Source: Magnetococcus sp. PR-3 (GTDB lineage Bacteria > Pseudomonadota > Magnetococcia > Magnetococcales > Magnetococcaceae). Taken from it: a stretch of DNA of 64,000 nt. Shown piece by piece: positions 26,600 to 36,784 of the stretch (within the stretch, counting starts at the first letter, position 1; every line of letters starts with the position of its first letter). The position numbers and the translations under genes were made by a program. A model generated the notes under the pieces. It saw only the letters and a program-made list of their open reading frames with translations. It had not been told where the DNA came from and ran no database searches. The stretch lies in the NCBI RefSeq assembly GCF_036689865.1, contig NZ_JBAHUQ010000018.1, positions 48,760 to 112,759 on the forward strand, written 5' to 3'.

Positions 26600-27417
26600 A
26601 ACGGCAGATCCCTGAAAGTGTGGGAACATGGACAGGGAGTAACTCTCTTCTTGTGATGGTAACCAAAAATCAGCCAGCCTAAAACAGTTTTGTTTAAGGA
26701 TTCAATAAATGGAGTATATGGGGAGGTGTATGAAAATACCTTGTGGATGTTTAGTGTTACCAAGGTCAAAGGGAACTGTAGCTGATTGGAAAATGCGCTG
26801 AACGGTTAACCCGCTAGAGATAGTGTGATGATGGGTAAAAAAAGAGAGTGGCTCTTTACATAGAGATGGCAAAAAGCGAAACAGAGCCGCTCTCGCTAGG
26901 TTTGGGCAGAACTTAGCTGTCCATCATCATGGTGGTATTAAAAGGGAGTGTAATGGTTGTTGTAAGAGGGCTTGTTTTTTTAATGAAGGCGTTCGTTCAC
27001 ACCTTGCAATCCAGCTGCATGTTGGGCTGAGAGCTTTGTTAAGTCGCGCAGGTTGCGGCTGTCTTTTACACAAAAATTAGCCCATATCTGTAAAAGAGTG
27101 GTTTGCTTTACAAGAGAATAGTTCTGATTTAAAGGCGTGTTTGTGAAGGGGGCTCTCCTCTCAGGGTATGATGGTTGGCCTGTAGAAAAGATTGGCTTTG
27201 ATAAGGGCTGTAAAATGATGCGGTTATGGCTTGGCGTGTGTTTTTTTGCCTATCTCGCTCCGAGATGAGACTTCTCACTATTTATAACACTTATGGACCG
27301 TGAACAAGCTAGAGCTTCTTGCATGTGCAGTCTATACTGAATAGCAGGTTGTTTTTCAATTAAAGATGCCATGCTATCCCAATGATATACCAAGTAGCAT
27401 GTGGGGGAGAGTGCAGG
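26600..27417. other. 818-bp gap between divergent genes
   Basis: This stretch separates the PhnD-like kinase (minus) from the cytochrome peroxidase (plus). It should contain both promoters. No credible protein gene is seen; an 84-codon minus-strand ORF at 27250-27504 shows no family features and overlaps the peroxidase gene. The only strong structure is the hairpin at 26837-26894. Confidence 0.5.
26837..26894 (-). terminator. minus-strand hairpin with T tract and no known gene upstream
   Basis: GAGAGTGGCTCT at 26844-26855 pairs with AGAGCCGCTCTC at 26883-26894 (11 matches and one wobble). Read on the minus strand, the hairpin is followed by seven T (26843-26837), as in a rho-independent terminator. 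No protein gene ends here on that strand, so it may end a small RNA or limit antisense transcription. The 27-base loop lowers confidence. Confidence 0.45.
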
Positions 27418-28377
27418 ATGCTGCGTTATTTTGTGTTGGTTTTGTGGGGGGGAATGGTTGTGTTGGGCAGTGGGCTGTCGTTTACACCCCTGGTGCACGC
27501 GCAAGAGCCTTTAGCACCCATACCCGATTTGCAAAACTGGGATCCTGCCAAAGCGGTGCTGGGCGATAAAATTTTTCATGATCCAAGGCTCTCAGTTGAT
27601 GACACCGTCTCTTGTGCCCATTGTCACCCTTTGGATCAAGGGGGGATGGATAACGAAAAACATTCGGTTGGAGTTTTAGGGCGTACCGGTCAAGTGAACA
27701 CCCCAACAATCTTTAATAGCAGTTTAAACTTTGTACAGTTTTGGGATGGTCGGGCTAAAACACTCTTTGATCAAATATCCTTTCCGCTGACTGCTGCGCA
27801 TGAAATGGCCAGTTCTTGGCCTGAGGTGATTAAAAAACTGCAAAAAGATTCAGACTACACACGTAGCTTTTCCAAACTTTATCCCCAGGGTATGACGGCA
27901 GATACCATTGGTGATGCCCTTGTTCATTTTGAGCGGACATTACTCACACCAAATGGGCGTTTTGACCGGTGGTTAAAAGGGGAGGAAAATATACTAACTG
28001 AGCAGGAAAAAGAGGGGTACGCTCTATTTAAAGCATATGGTTGTTCCGCGTGTCATCAGGGCCGTGCCGTTGGCGGAAATATGTATGAAAAAATGGGTAT
28101 TATGGGAAACTATTTTCGGGATAGAGGGGATATTTCCCGAGCAGATTATGGTCGTTTCAACCACACCCAGCGGGAAGATCATCGCTACGAATTTAAAGTG
28201 CCATCCCTACGTAATGTCGCTTTGACAGCGCCCTATTTTCATGACGGGAGTGTGCCTCGACTGGAAGAGGCGGTAGAAGCAATGGGGCGGTATCAACTGG
28301 GGCGGGTTCTGCCCTTGGAAGATATCGAAAAAATTGTTGCTTTTCTTACCACTTTGACGGGACAGAGGTTGGAATAA
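27418..28377 (+). CDS. di-haem cytochrome c peroxidase (MauG/CcpA family)
   Basis: Periplasmic di-haem peroxidase of 319 aa that reduces H2O2 to water with electrons from cytochrome c. A signal peptide ending near VHAQ at 26-29 leads the protein. Two haem-c sites are present: CAHCH at 66-70 and CSACH at 209-213. FHDPRLSVDDTVSCAHCHPL and FKVPSLRNVALTAPYFHDGS are family signatures. I start at 27418 because the signal peptide begins there and a GGAGAG stretch precedes it; the earlier in-frame ATG at 27382 lacks both. The hybrid kinase gene begins only three bases after its stop, so the two should be co-transcribed, unusual for a peroxidase. Confidence 0.92.
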   Translation: MLRYFVLVLWGGMVVLGSGLSFTPLVHAQEPLAPIPDLQNWDPAKAVLGDKIFHDPRLSVDDTVSCAHCHPLDQGGMDNEKHSVGVLGRTGQVNTPTIFNSSLNFVQFWDGRAKTLFDQISFPLTAAHEMASSWPEVIKKLQKDSDYTRSFSKLYPQGMTADTIGDALVHFERTLLTPNGRFDRWLKGEENILTEQEKEGYALFKAYGCSACHQGRAVGGNMYEKMGIMGNYFRDRGDISRADYGRFNHTQREDHRYEFKVPSLRNVALTAPYFHDGSVPRLEEAVEAMGRYQLGRVLPLEDIEKIVAFLTTLTGQRLE

Positions 28378-28380
28378 AGC

Positions 28381-31300
28381 ATGGTCAAATCCATGGTTGC
28401 ATATCTAAGGGCTCTCATTCCTGGCAGTCGTTTAGGCCGGTTGGGGCTTCTACTGTTTATAAGTGTTTCTTGTGCACTACCCATGCTCTACCTGAAAGGG
28501 CAGGGAATGGATGCACAAAAGCATATCGTCATTTTGAATGCCTTTTCCCAGATCAAACAGAACATCACGCAGGTTCAAGAGACGACCATACGAACGCAGG
28601 CACGGATGTTACCGCACTTTGACCCGCTGGTCGCTGATGTCTCTGAGCTAGAGCAAACAACGGTTGAGTTGGGAAAAATTCTAGGGCATGTGAATGCGTT
28701 GCAACTGCAGCAAGCATGGCAAAGATTTGTCAAACAGGTGGATTTGAAACTAGCATATATTGAGGATTTTAAATCCCATCGTGCCGTGCTCAACAACTTT
28801 CTAGACTACTTTCCTACAGCATGGCAGAAAAGCCAGTTACAACTCAGCACCCAAACGGGCATGCATGACATACATGCGTTGATGGATCGTTTGCTCAGTG
28901 AAATGTTGAAGCTGGCACATGATACACCAACACGGGATCGACAGCTTATTCGACAGCTGCTTGAACAGCTCATGCAAGCGACGTTGCCTCTAGAAGCTGA
29001 GCAACGGCAGAAGATGATTCCCATGGTTCGCTATGGCCAAGCTATTTTAAGCTATAACGATGAAGTGGATAAATTTATATCGCATATTGCTCAATCTCAG
29101 TTAGACCAAAAAATTCAGAAGATTGAACAGCACTATATGACGACCTATGCCGTTCACCAAAAGCAGGCTGGGCTCTACCGCTTTGCTCTGTTAGTTGGTG
29201 CTGCCTTACTGGCTATGTTGGTGATCTGGAGTATGGTGCGGTTACGCCAAAATGGTATTCACTTACAAGGCGTTGTTAGGCAGTTAGAGTTCCAAAAATA
29301 TGCCTTGGACCAACATGCCATTGTCAGCATTGCGGACTCTGCTGGCAATATTACGTATGCCAACAAAAAGTTCTGTGCCATTAGTGGTTACCCCCAGGAG
29401 CAATTGCTGGGGAAGAACCACCGACTGGTACGATCAGAGCACCACCCCAAAGCTTTTTTTACAGGCATGTGGCAGCAGATCAGTTCGGGTCATGTTTGGC
29501 ATGGTGAAATTAAAAATTGCACCAAAGAAGGTGATTATTACTGGGTCGCTTCAACCATTGTCCCGTTTATGGATGAGAAGGGACATCCCTACCAGTATGT
29601 CTCAATAAGGACCGATATCACCCAGCGAAAACAAATGGAAGAGCAGCATGAAAAGCAGAAGAACTTCCTTCAGGGTATTACCAATGCCATGGGTGAAGGG
29701 GTTTTTGCGGTGGACCGTCAAGGGCATTGCATCTTCCTGAATAAACAGGGAGAAGATCTGCTTGGGTGGCGTTCAGAAGAGGTGCAGTATAAAAAAATGC
29801 ATGGTTTGGTGCATGATGTGGCTCCTAACCAAAATAACCACTATTGTCCTGCCTTGCGCAGCATGGAAGTTGGGGAAGTTCAACGTTCGGAAGATGAGGT
29901 TTTTGTTAACCGAAGTGGGCAACTGTTCCCGGTTTCTATGGTCGCTGTTCCATTGCAAGAAGGTGGTGAAATTACCGGCTCAGTGGTTGTTTTCCAGGAT
30001 ATTTCCACCCGCAAACAGCAGCAACAAGCTTTGCAAACCGCAGCTCAGGTGGCTGAGAGTGCCAACCGAGCAAAAAGTGACTTTTTAGCCAATATGAGCC
30101 ATGAAATTCGCACCCCTATGAATGCCATTTTAGGGATGAGTCATCTGGCGATCCGATCGGCTAGCGATCCTAAACAGCGAGAGTATTTGCAAAAAATTCA
30201 TGGTGGCGCGCAATCTTTATTACGCATCATTAATGATATTCTGGATTTTTCTAAAATTGAAGCGGGCAAGTTAGAGGTTGAACGTATTCCCTTTAATTTA
30301 GATGAGGTGCTAGAGACCCTGGCCTCATTGGTTTCGCTCAAAGCCGATGAAAAAGGCTTGGAGTTGATCTTTAAGCGTCACCCAGATGTTCCGAGCCAGG
30401 TGAAAGGGGATGCCCTTCGCTTGAACCAGGTGCTGTTAAACTTGACAGGCAATGCTGTGAAGTTTACCGACCAAGGGGAAGTGATTGTTGCGGTGGAGAA
30501 GGTCGCACAAAAAGGGGAACAGATTCATCTACGTTTTTCTGTACAGGATACCGGTCTTGGCATGGATGAGAGTCAAAGAGTGGGTCTGTTCCAAGCCTTC
30601 AGTCAAGCCGACAGCTCCATTACTCGGCGGTATGGGGGGACAGGGTTGGGGCTGGCCATTTGTAAGCGTTTAATTGACCTTATGGGTGGGACCATTGGGG
30701 TGGAAAGTCAACCTGAGCAAGGTTCGACCTTTTATTTTACCTTACCCTTTACCATTGTGGATGAACCCCATGTCGAGGCGTTGGATAAAGAGATTTGGGA
30801 TAGTGATGTCTTATTAATTGAGGACTGTCCCCAGGCTCGTGAAGTGGCCGCTGAGATGCTGGATACCATGGGTTTTAAAGTCCAGGAGGCGACCATCGTC
30901 AGCGATGCCTTGGTACGTTTGCAGGATGCTCAAATTCAAGCCCCTAGCCTGATATTGTTAGATTCTACCATGCCAGGGCAGGAGAGCTTTGCGGCCTATC
31001 GCGCCATACGAGCTTTACCAGGGGGGGATAATCAACCGCTCCTTATTATGCATACTAATGTCGATCGTATACAGGTGACCGATCTACTTGCGGATGATGC
31101 TCAGCTCGGCCATATCCAAAAACCGTTGACCCCATCACGCTTGCTCGATGGGGTGATGGACCTCTTTGGCCGAGATGGAACAGGTTCATCATTGGTTAAA
31201 CGTCAGGGGGAGAGTGATCCTGTTGCGCACTTCTACCCATTATTGGCTGGTCGGCGCATTCTGTTGGTCGAAGATAATGCCGTTAATCAGGAAGTGGCGT

Positions 31301-32298
31301 TGGAGTTACTGAAAATGGTGGGGCTGGAGGTCACAATTGCTGATGATGGTGCCCAGGCTTTGGGTTTTCTTGAAGAAGCCAGTTTCGACCTTGTTCTCAT
31401 GGATGTGCAAATGCCGGTTATGGATGGATATACAGCCACCAAAGAGATCCGGCAGCGTCTCAAGTTAAGTCTGCCTATTCTCGCAATGACGGCCAATGCC
31501 ATGAGTGAAGATCGTGCCCAGGTGCTCGCTGTTGGGATGAACGATCATGTGGCCAAACCGGTTGAGCCTATGGTGCTTTATGAAACGTTGGTTCGCTGGT
31601 TGCCCAAACAGGAAAAGGTTATTCGGGCTACAACATCGCTTGAACATACCGACATATCTCAACCCTTACACATGCCAAAACAGTTGCCAGGAATAGATAT
31701 TAAGTTGGGTGTGCAGCGTGTGGTGGGTAATGAGGCGCTCTATTTGAGCTTGCTTCAGCGCTTCCGTGATGATCAGCGAGAGGTGATTGGGCAAATTACA
31801 GATGTCGTCGCAAAAAAAGATTTCCAACAAGGCATGCTAAAAGCGCACACCCTAAAAGGGTTGGCTGGAAGCTTGGGGGCCATGGTTTTGGCTGCAAGAG
31901 CAGGGGCGTTAGAAGAGTCGTGTAAGAGTCAAGATGCCTTGGCTATAGCGCAGGGTCTGGCCCCACTGGCACAAGCGCTTGAGGAAGTGATGGTTGGGTT
32001 GGACTCTTTACCCACAGAGGCTGTCAAAGAAGATAACCAGCAGACAAGTGTGGATGCAAAAATTGAGACACTTGAGCAACTCCAGCAATGGTTGCAGGCA
32101 CTGGAATCTCCACTAGAAATGCGTCAACCCAAAGCCTGTAAACCTTTAGTCGAACAGATGACGGTTGAGTTGTTGCCACAAATCTATCAAAAAGAACTCT
32201 CACAGTTGCTGGCCCAAATTAAGCGGTACCGACTGAAAGAGGCCCATCAAATATTGCGCAGTCTGATGGGACGATTAAAAGAGGGCCAATCATCATGA
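28381..32298 (+). CDS. hybrid histidine kinase with DAHL-like sensor (2 PAS, 2 REC, HPt)
   Basis: Phosphorelay kinase of 1305 aa. Membrane segments at about 20-40 and 266-288 enclose an all-helical periplasmic domain. The stretch [18 protein letters not shown] near 128-145 resembles the DAHL sensor domain. PAS domains lie at about 305-418 and 430-548. HisKA has H574, the ATPase DTGLGM and GGTGLGL. Receiver 1 has D861 ([10 protein letters not shown]), receiver 2 has D1008 (LVLMDVQMP). The HPt domain carries H1156 (KAHTLKG), and a helical tail follows. It sits three bases after the peroxidase gene and overlaps the HD-GYP gene by four bases (ATGA), so peroxide-linked signals may run through it to c-di-GMP turnover. 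Confidence 0.92.
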   Translation: MVKSMVAYLRALIPGSRLGRLGLLLFISVSCALPMLYLKGQGMDAQKHIVILNAFSQIKQNITQVQETTIRTQARMLPHFDPLVADVSELEQTTVELGKILGHVNALQLQQAWQRFVKQVDLKLAYIEDFKSHRAVLNNFLDYFPTAWQKSQLQLSTQTGMHDIHALMDRLLSEMLKLAHDTPTRDRQLIRQLLEQLMQATLPLEAEQRQKMIPMVRYGQAILSYNDEVDKFISHIAQSQLDQKIQKIEQHYMTTYAVHQKQAGLYRFALLVGAALLAMLVIWSMVRLRQNGIHLQGVVRQLEFQKYALDQHAIVSIADSAGNITYANKKFCAISGYPQEQLLGKNHRLVRSEHHPKAFFTGMWQQISSGHVWHGEIKNCTKEGDYYWVASTIVPFMDEKGHPYQYVSIRTDITQRKQMEEQHEKQKNFLQGITNAMGEGVFAVDRQGHCIFLNKQGEDLLGWRSEEVQYKKMHGLVHDVAPNQNNHYCPALRSMEVGEVQRSEDEVFVNRSGQLFPVSMVAVPLQEGGEITGSVVVFQDISTRKQQQQALQTAAQVAESANRAKSDFLANMSHEIRTPMNAILGMSHLAIRSASDPKQREYLQKIHGGAQSLLRIINDILDFSKIEAGKLEVERIPFNLDEVLETLASLVSLKADEKGLELIFKRHPDVPSQVKGDALRLNQVLLNLTGNAVKFTDQGEVIVAVEKVAQKGEQIHLRFSVQDTGLGMDESQRVGLFQAFSQADSSITRRYGGTGLGLAICKRLIDLMGGTIGVESQPEQGSTFYFTLPFTIVDEPHVEALDKEIWDSDVLLIEDCPQAREVAAEMLDTMGFKVQEATIVSDALVRLQDAQIQAPSLILLDSTMPGQESFAAYRAIRALPGGDNQPLLIMHTNVDRIQVTDLLADDAQLGHIQKPLTPSRLLDGVMDLFGRDGTGSSLVKRQGESDPVAHFYPLLAGRRILLVEDNAVNQEVALELLKMVGLEVTIADDGAQALGFLEEASFDLVLMDVQMPVMDGYTATKEIRQRLKLSLPILAMTANAMSEDRAQVLAVGMNDHVAKPVEPMVLYETLVRWLPKQEKVIRATTSLEHTDISQPLHMPKQLPGIDIKLGVQRVVGNEALYLSLLQRFRDDQREVIGQITDVVAKKDFQQGMLKAHTLKGLAGSLGAMVLAARAGALEESCKSQDALAIAQGLAPLAQALEEVMVGLDSLPTEAVKEDNQQTSVDAKIETLEQLQQWLQALESPLEMRQPKACKPLVEQMTVELLPQIYQKELSQLLAQIKRYRLKEAHQILRSLMGRLKEGQSS

Positions 32299-33377
32299 TA
32301 GAGTACCAAGGTTCAAAAATTTTTGTGGTGGATGATCATGAAACCAACATTGATTTATTGCTGGAAACATTAAGCGAACTCTACGATGTCTCCGTAGCCT
32401 TGGATGGTGCCAGTGCTCTGGAGGATATTCCAACGACCCAGCCTGATCTGATTCTTTTAGATGTACAGATGCCTGAGATGGATGGCTATAGCGTCTGTCG
32501 AGCACTGAAAGAGCAGGATAATACCGCCCATATTCCTGTCATTTTTATTACCGCCCGTCTGGATGCTGAAGATGAACGGGAAGGTTTTTTATGTGGTGCT
32601 GTGGACTATATAGCCAAACCGTTTGATCCCATTGTGGTTCAAGCCCGCGTTAAAAACCAACTGATGTTGAACTTGGCTCAAAGGGCGTTGCAAGCGCGTA
32701 ATCAGGATTTGGAATCTGTGGTTGAGGCTCGAACAGCAGATCTGCAGTTGGCCAAAGAAAATCTGGAAAAAACTCAGCTGGAAATAATTAGGCGCTTAGG
32801 CCGCGCAGCCGAATATCGTGATAATGAAACCGGGCTGCATGTGGTGCGTATGAGCTACTACTGTGGTCTTTTGGGGCGCGCTCTGGGTTTAGACGAACAC
32901 CGGGTTGAGTTGTTGGTTCAAGCGGCCCATATGCATGATGTGGGTAAAATCGGTATCCCCGATCATATTTTGCTTAAACCGACCTCTTTAACCCCGGCAG
33001 AATGGCAAATTATGCGTAGTCATTGTGAAATGGGGGCGGCCATCCTGGGTGATCATGGTGCCCCGGTCTTACAACTGGCGCGTACGTTGGCTTTGACCCA
33101 CCATGAGCATTGGGATGGTACCGGTTATCCGCGAGGTTTGCAGGGGAAAGAGATTCCGCTGGAAGGACGCATTGTGGCCATTGCAGATAGTTTTGATGTG
33201 ATGACCCTGTGCCGAACTTATCGTGAAGGATTCTCTTTGGATGTTGCGTTTGATGCGCTGCATGCCCGAGCAGGGAGTCAGTTTGATCCAGAGCTGGTTA
33301 CGGCCTTTCAAGGGGTGCGTGCAGAGGTCGAGCAGATTATGGCCCATTGGGAGGAAGCCCCCCCCAAAGGTTTTTAG
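32295..33377 (+). CDS. REC/HD-GYP c-di-GMP phosphodiesterase (RpfG-like)
   Basis: Response regulator of 360 aa with c-di-GMP phosphodiesterase output. The receiver (about 7-120) has D56 (LILLDVQMP) and K108 (IAKPFD). A coiled linker leads to the HD-GYP domain (about 160-350). The HD pair is H214-D215 (HMHDVGKIGIPD); HH at 269-270 and the GYP triad in HWDGTGYPRG follow. Phosphorylation at D56 should alter hydrolysis of c-di-GMP, changing motility or biofilm state. The gene overlaps the DAHL-type kinase by four bases, making that kinase's HPt domain the likely phosphate donor. Next, 77 bases on, comes another hybrid kinase. Confidence 0.93.
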   Translation: MIEYQGSKIFVVDDHETNIDLLLETLSELYDVSVALDGASALEDIPTTQPDLILLDVQMPEMDGYSVCRALKEQDNTAHIPVIFITARLDAEDEREGFLCGAVDYIAKPFDPIVVQARVKNQLMLNLAQRALQARNQDLESVVEARTADLQLAKENLEKTQLEIIRRLGRAAEYRDNETGLHVVRMSYYCGLLGRALGLDEHRVELLVQAAHMHDVGKIGIPDHILLKPTSLTPAEWQIMRSHCEMGAAILGDHGAPVLQLARTLALTHHEHWDGTGYPRGLQGKEIPLEGRIVAIADSFDVMTLCRTYREGFSLDVAFDALHARAGSQFDPELVTAFQGVRAEVEQIMAHWEEAPPKGF

Positions 33378-33454
33378 TCATCTTCTTTGTTTCATAAAGC
33401 GTGTATGGGTTGGAATGATGGATGGTGGATCCATTTGGGGGGAGGAGTTTTTTA

Positions 33455-36046
33455 ATGCGACCAAGGGTGTCTCTGGGTAGAGGGCTGGGTACCTTATTTC
33501 TCTGTAGTGCTTTGTTGCTGCTGGTTTTTCAAGCGCTATGGCCTTGGGTGCATGCATGGCCAATTGTGTCCGCACTGCTTGGTGGTGGTATTATTTCAGG
33601 TATCACTTACCTGCTTTTCCTACGCCCCATATCCGAAGCCTGCCGTAGTTGTGAGCAATCTTTAAAGTCAATGCAGCAGGATGAACAGTTGCTGGCTCAG
33701 GTGCGCGCCGCACAAGAAGAGCTCAAAGTAAGCGAAGAGCGCTTAGCACTGGCTATGAAGGGTGCTGACTTTGGCTTATGGGACTGGGATGTGGCTCATG
33801 AAAAGCTCTTTTTTTCCAGAAGATGGAAAGGCATGCTGGGCTATAACACCCAAGAGCTGGAAAATACCTATGAGACATGGAGTGAACGGGTTCACCCGGA
33901 TGATCTGTACCAAGCCGAGAGGGTTATTCGTCAAACATTGACCGGTGAGGGCAGTGATTATACCTGTGAGTTTCGAATGCGTCATAAACAGGGGCACTAT
34001 GTGGATATCCTCTCGTGCGGGCATCTGCTTAGGGATGAGGAAGGGCAACCCCTGCGCATGGTTGGAACCCATATTGATTTAACTAAACGTAGAGCCTCCG
34101 AACGGGCATTGGCAGACTACTCTAGACGCCTAAAGTTAGCAGCCAAAGCGGGTGGTATTGGTGTTTGGCAGTGGGATGTTGTAACCAATACTCTTAGCTG
34201 GGATGAACGCATGTTCTCCTTGTACCGTGTGGCTCAAGAATCTTTTGGGGCTGAATATACGGTATGGCAAAAAAGTGTTCTCATTGAAGATCTGTCCCGT
34301 GTCGAGGCAGAGTTGCAGCAGGCGATAAACGGTGGCGTTGACTTTAATACGGTCTTTAGAATACGTTGGCCAAATGGTGATATCCGCTATATTCAGGCAG
34401 CGGCTGTTGTGGTTAGAGATGAAGAGAATAACCCCTTACAAATGGTTGGCGTTAACTGGGATATCAGCGAGCAAAAACAGAATGAAGATACCCTTCAAGA
34501 GTATACCCGTCGTTTGGAGCTTGCTGCTCGGGCTGGTGGGCTTGGGGTCTGGTTGCTTAATTTAAAAAACCAGGACTTAAGCTGGGATGATCGATTGTTT
34601 GCCATGTATCAGATACCCAAAGAAAAATTTTCAGGTATTTATGAAGCGTGGCAGCAAGCGGTGTTACCAGAAGATCGTGAGCGTGCAGAAGCTGAGTTGC
34701 AGGCGGCTGTGGATGGCGGAGCAGCTTTTGATACGCAGTTTCGTGTGCGCTGGCCCGATGGTTCTATCCGTACCATCAAAGCTTCTGCGGTTGTGGTCTA
34801 CGATGAGCATAATCAACCAGAACGTATGGTGGGTGTGAACTGGGATATTACTGAACAAAAAGAGCAAGAGCAGCAAATTTTGGATGCCATGCATCAAGCG
34901 GAAAAGGCCAATTTGGCTAAATCTGAGTTTCTTGCCCATATGAGCCACGATCTGCGTACCCCGATTAATGCCATTTTGGGCATGGCAGAGATGTTACAGT
35001 TGGCCAACCTGACAACAGATGAACTCTCCTACTTACAGGTGCTTTCTCGTTCTGGTGAAGTGCTGCTTAATTTGGTCAATGATATTTTAGATATTTCCAA
35101 GATCGAAGCTGGTGAGCTGGTGTTGGAACCAGCCCGGGTTGATATTCAACAATTAGCACGTGAAGCCTTGGCCATGGTGGAGGTGCAGGCTCGTACGAAG
35201 GGGGTATCTATTTCACTAAATTGGGATCAACATCTTCCTAAACATGTACTGGTAGATGGTCAGCGTTTAAGTCAGGTCCTGCATAACTTGCTGGGTAATG
35301 CGGTTAAATTTACGGATAAAGGCTCTGTAAGTTTAGGGGTCTCGCAGCCCAGTGATGGATGTGTTTTGTTTGAGGTATGTGATTGTGGTGTGGGTATTTC
35401 CCCCGCAGATCAGCAACGTATTTTTGCCCCCTTTGCTCAGGTGTTAGAGGGGGCAGGGGCCGCACGTAGTGGTTCTGGGCTGGGTTTGACCATCTGTACC
35501 AACCTGGTGGAAGCCATGGGGGGTACCATGCAATTAGAGAGTAAAGTGGGGCAGGGCAGTCGCTTCTTCTTCTCGCTGGCCTTACCTCAAGCTGACTTAG
35601 ATAAGCCCTCTTCCTTGGCGCCAACGAACAACCAAGCCTACGTACAACCCAAGATAGCATCCAACAAACATCTACGGATTCTTTTAGTCGATGACTCACT
35701 AGATAACCGTTTGCTTATTGAGGCTTTTTTGAAACATTCTGGGCATGTGTTGCAGTGTGCTGAAGATGGCTTGAAAGGGTATGAAATGATGATCAGTCAT
35801 CATTATGATCTGATCCTTATGGATATTCAGATGCCCCGTTTGGATGGCTATGGATCTGTTGAAAAAATTCGCGCTTGGGAAGCCCGGCAACCCAACCGCA
35901 AGCCTATTCCCATTATTGCATTAACCGCCAATGCCATGCGTCAGGACCGAGATCGGGCTCTGGCTAATGGGTTTGATGATTACCTTACCAAACCCATCCG
36001 TAAAAAAAGTCTTTTAGCAGCACTGCAAAGCTATACGGTTGGCTAA
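33455..36046 (+). CDS. hybrid histidine kinase with three PAS domains, two nearly duplicate
   Basis: Hybrid kinase of 863 aa. Two closely spaced membrane segments occupy about 10-55 with hardly any periplasmic part, so input is probably cytoplasmic. PAS 1 is at about 95-212; PAS 2 (about 222-340) and PAS 3 (about 352-470) look like a tandem duplication, each starting with a RRL-LAA-AGG-GVW pattern and ending MVGVNWDI. HisKA has H498 (HMSHDLRTP), the ATPase CDCGVGI and GSGLGL, the receiver D790 (LILMDIQMP). The ATG at 33455 has GGGGAGGAG just upstream, better than the upstream in-frame ATG at 33422. It probably belongs to the peroxidase-kinase-HD-GYP run. Confidence 0.9.
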   Translation: MRPRVSLGRGLGTLFLCSALLLLVFQALWPWVHAWPIVSALLGGGIISGITYLLFLRPISEACRSCEQSLKSMQQDEQLLAQVRAAQEELKVSEERLALAMKGADFGLWDWDVAHEKLFFSRRWKGMLGYNTQELENTYETWSERVHPDDLYQAERVIRQTLTGEGSDYTCEFRMRHKQGHYVDILSCGHLLRDEEGQPLRMVGTHIDLTKRRASERALADYSRRLKLAAKAGGIGVWQWDVVTNTLSWDERMFSLYRVAQESFGAEYTVWQKSVLIEDLSRVEAELQQAINGGVDFNTVFRIRWPNGDIRYIQAAAVVVRDEENNPLQMVGVNWDISEQKQNEDTLQEYTRRLELAARAGGLGVWLLNLKNQDLSWDDRLFAMYQIPKEKFSGIYEAWQQAVLPEDRERAEAELQAAVDGGAAFDTQFRVRWPDGSIRTIKASAVVVYDEHNQPERMVGVNWDITEQKEQEQQILDAMHQAEKANLAKSEFLAHMSHDLRTPINAILGMAEMLQLANLTTDELSYLQVLSRSGEVLLNLVNDILDISKIEAGELVLEPARVDIQQLAREALAMVEVQARTKGVSISLNWDQHLPKHVLVDGQRLSQVLHNLLGNAVKFTDKGSVSLGVSQPSDGCVLFEVCDCGVGISPADQQRIFAPFAQVLEGAGAARSGSGLGLTICTNLVEAMGGTMQLESKVGQGSRFFFSLALPQADLDKPSSLAPTNNQAYVQPKIASNKHLRILLVDDSLDNRLLIEAFLKHSGHVLQCAEDGLKGYEMMISHHYDLILMDIQMPRLDGYGSVEKIRAWEARQPNRKPIPIIALTANAMRQDRDRALANGFDDYLTKPIRKKSLLAALQSYTVG

Positions 36047-36191
36047 AGTTTTCTTGCATAAGGAGAGAAAAATAGAAAAGTCATGAAAAATTTACATCAA
36101 TAAATGGTGATTTCCTTGGTTTGCTCGTAAGTAGATGTTAAAAAAGAGATCGAATTTTATAGATTTTTTTAACATCGTATTGGAGCGTATC

Positions 36192-36767
36192 ATGCTCACC
36201 TTCAACTTAAGCAGTTACCAACCCATCTTTTTTCTTCTTATTACCCTCATGCCGGTTTCCCTGTTTGCGCTAACCCATTTTTTGTATACCAAAGTGTGTG
36301 GAAACCTTGATCAAGACGGGCCTATGGATCGGTCTGGCTATCGTTGGGGGTATTTTTTAGGCCTTTTGCGTGTGCTGAGTAGCTCTATCCTACTTTTTTA
36401 TGTGCTCTGGCTGGGGGTTACCATTCAGGTCACTGGGGTGCAGGGGTTACCTTACTGGCTAGAGAACAGCACCTTTTTGGCCACAGGGCTCTATTTGCTC
36501 CTAAGTGGCTTGGTGGGGGTGTGGATTTTGAACCGGCAACGTATCGGCTGGTGGCTAGAGCTTGTGGGGGTTGCCCTTATGGCTCTTATGACCCTTCAGG
36601 CCGGTGCAGCCATTTGGAGTACAATAGCGGTTACTTTAGGGTATGCTGGCATCACCCTCAATTACCTGCAACCGCGTTGGCATAGGTTGAAGGGGGGGAT
36701 GGATTTAACATGGCGTACGCAGCCTGTCCCTTCCCGTTGGCAGTCGGTAGGCCGCCTTGTTGACTGA
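36192..36767 (+). CDS. small multi-span membrane protein of unknown function
   Basis: A 191-aa protein I do not recognise. It has about five hydrophobic segments, beginning with IFFLLITLMPVSLFALTHF near residue 12, and a mostly polar C-terminal tail (RLKGGMDLTWRTQPVPSRW). It therefore sits in the inner membrane. I prefer ATG 36192, which has GGAG six bases upstream, over ATG 36135 further up. It converges with the GGDEF gene, leaving only 17 bases between stops. Function is unknown. Confidence 0.65.
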   Translation: MLTFNLSSYQPIFFLLITLMPVSLFALTHFLYTKVCGNLDQDGPMDRSGYRWGYFLGLLRVLSSSILLFYVLWLGVTIQVTGVQGLPYWLENSTFLATGLYLLLSGLVGVWILNRQRIGWWLELVGVALMALMTLQAGAAIWSTIAVTLGYAGITLNYLQPRWHRLKGGMDLTWRTQPVPSRWQSVGRLVD

Positions 36768-36784
36768 GCAAAATGGTTTAAAAA

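Noticed and set aside
27250..27504. 84-codon minus-strand ORF overlapping the peroxidase start
   Set aside because: Composition rich in His, Gln and Pro without a pattern; overlaps the real signal-peptide codons of the peroxidase gene.
30790..31180. Degenerate, non-functional first receiver in the DAHL-type kinase
   Set aside because: The acidic pair, D861, the Thr/Ser position and the Lys before Pro are all present, so it is probably active.
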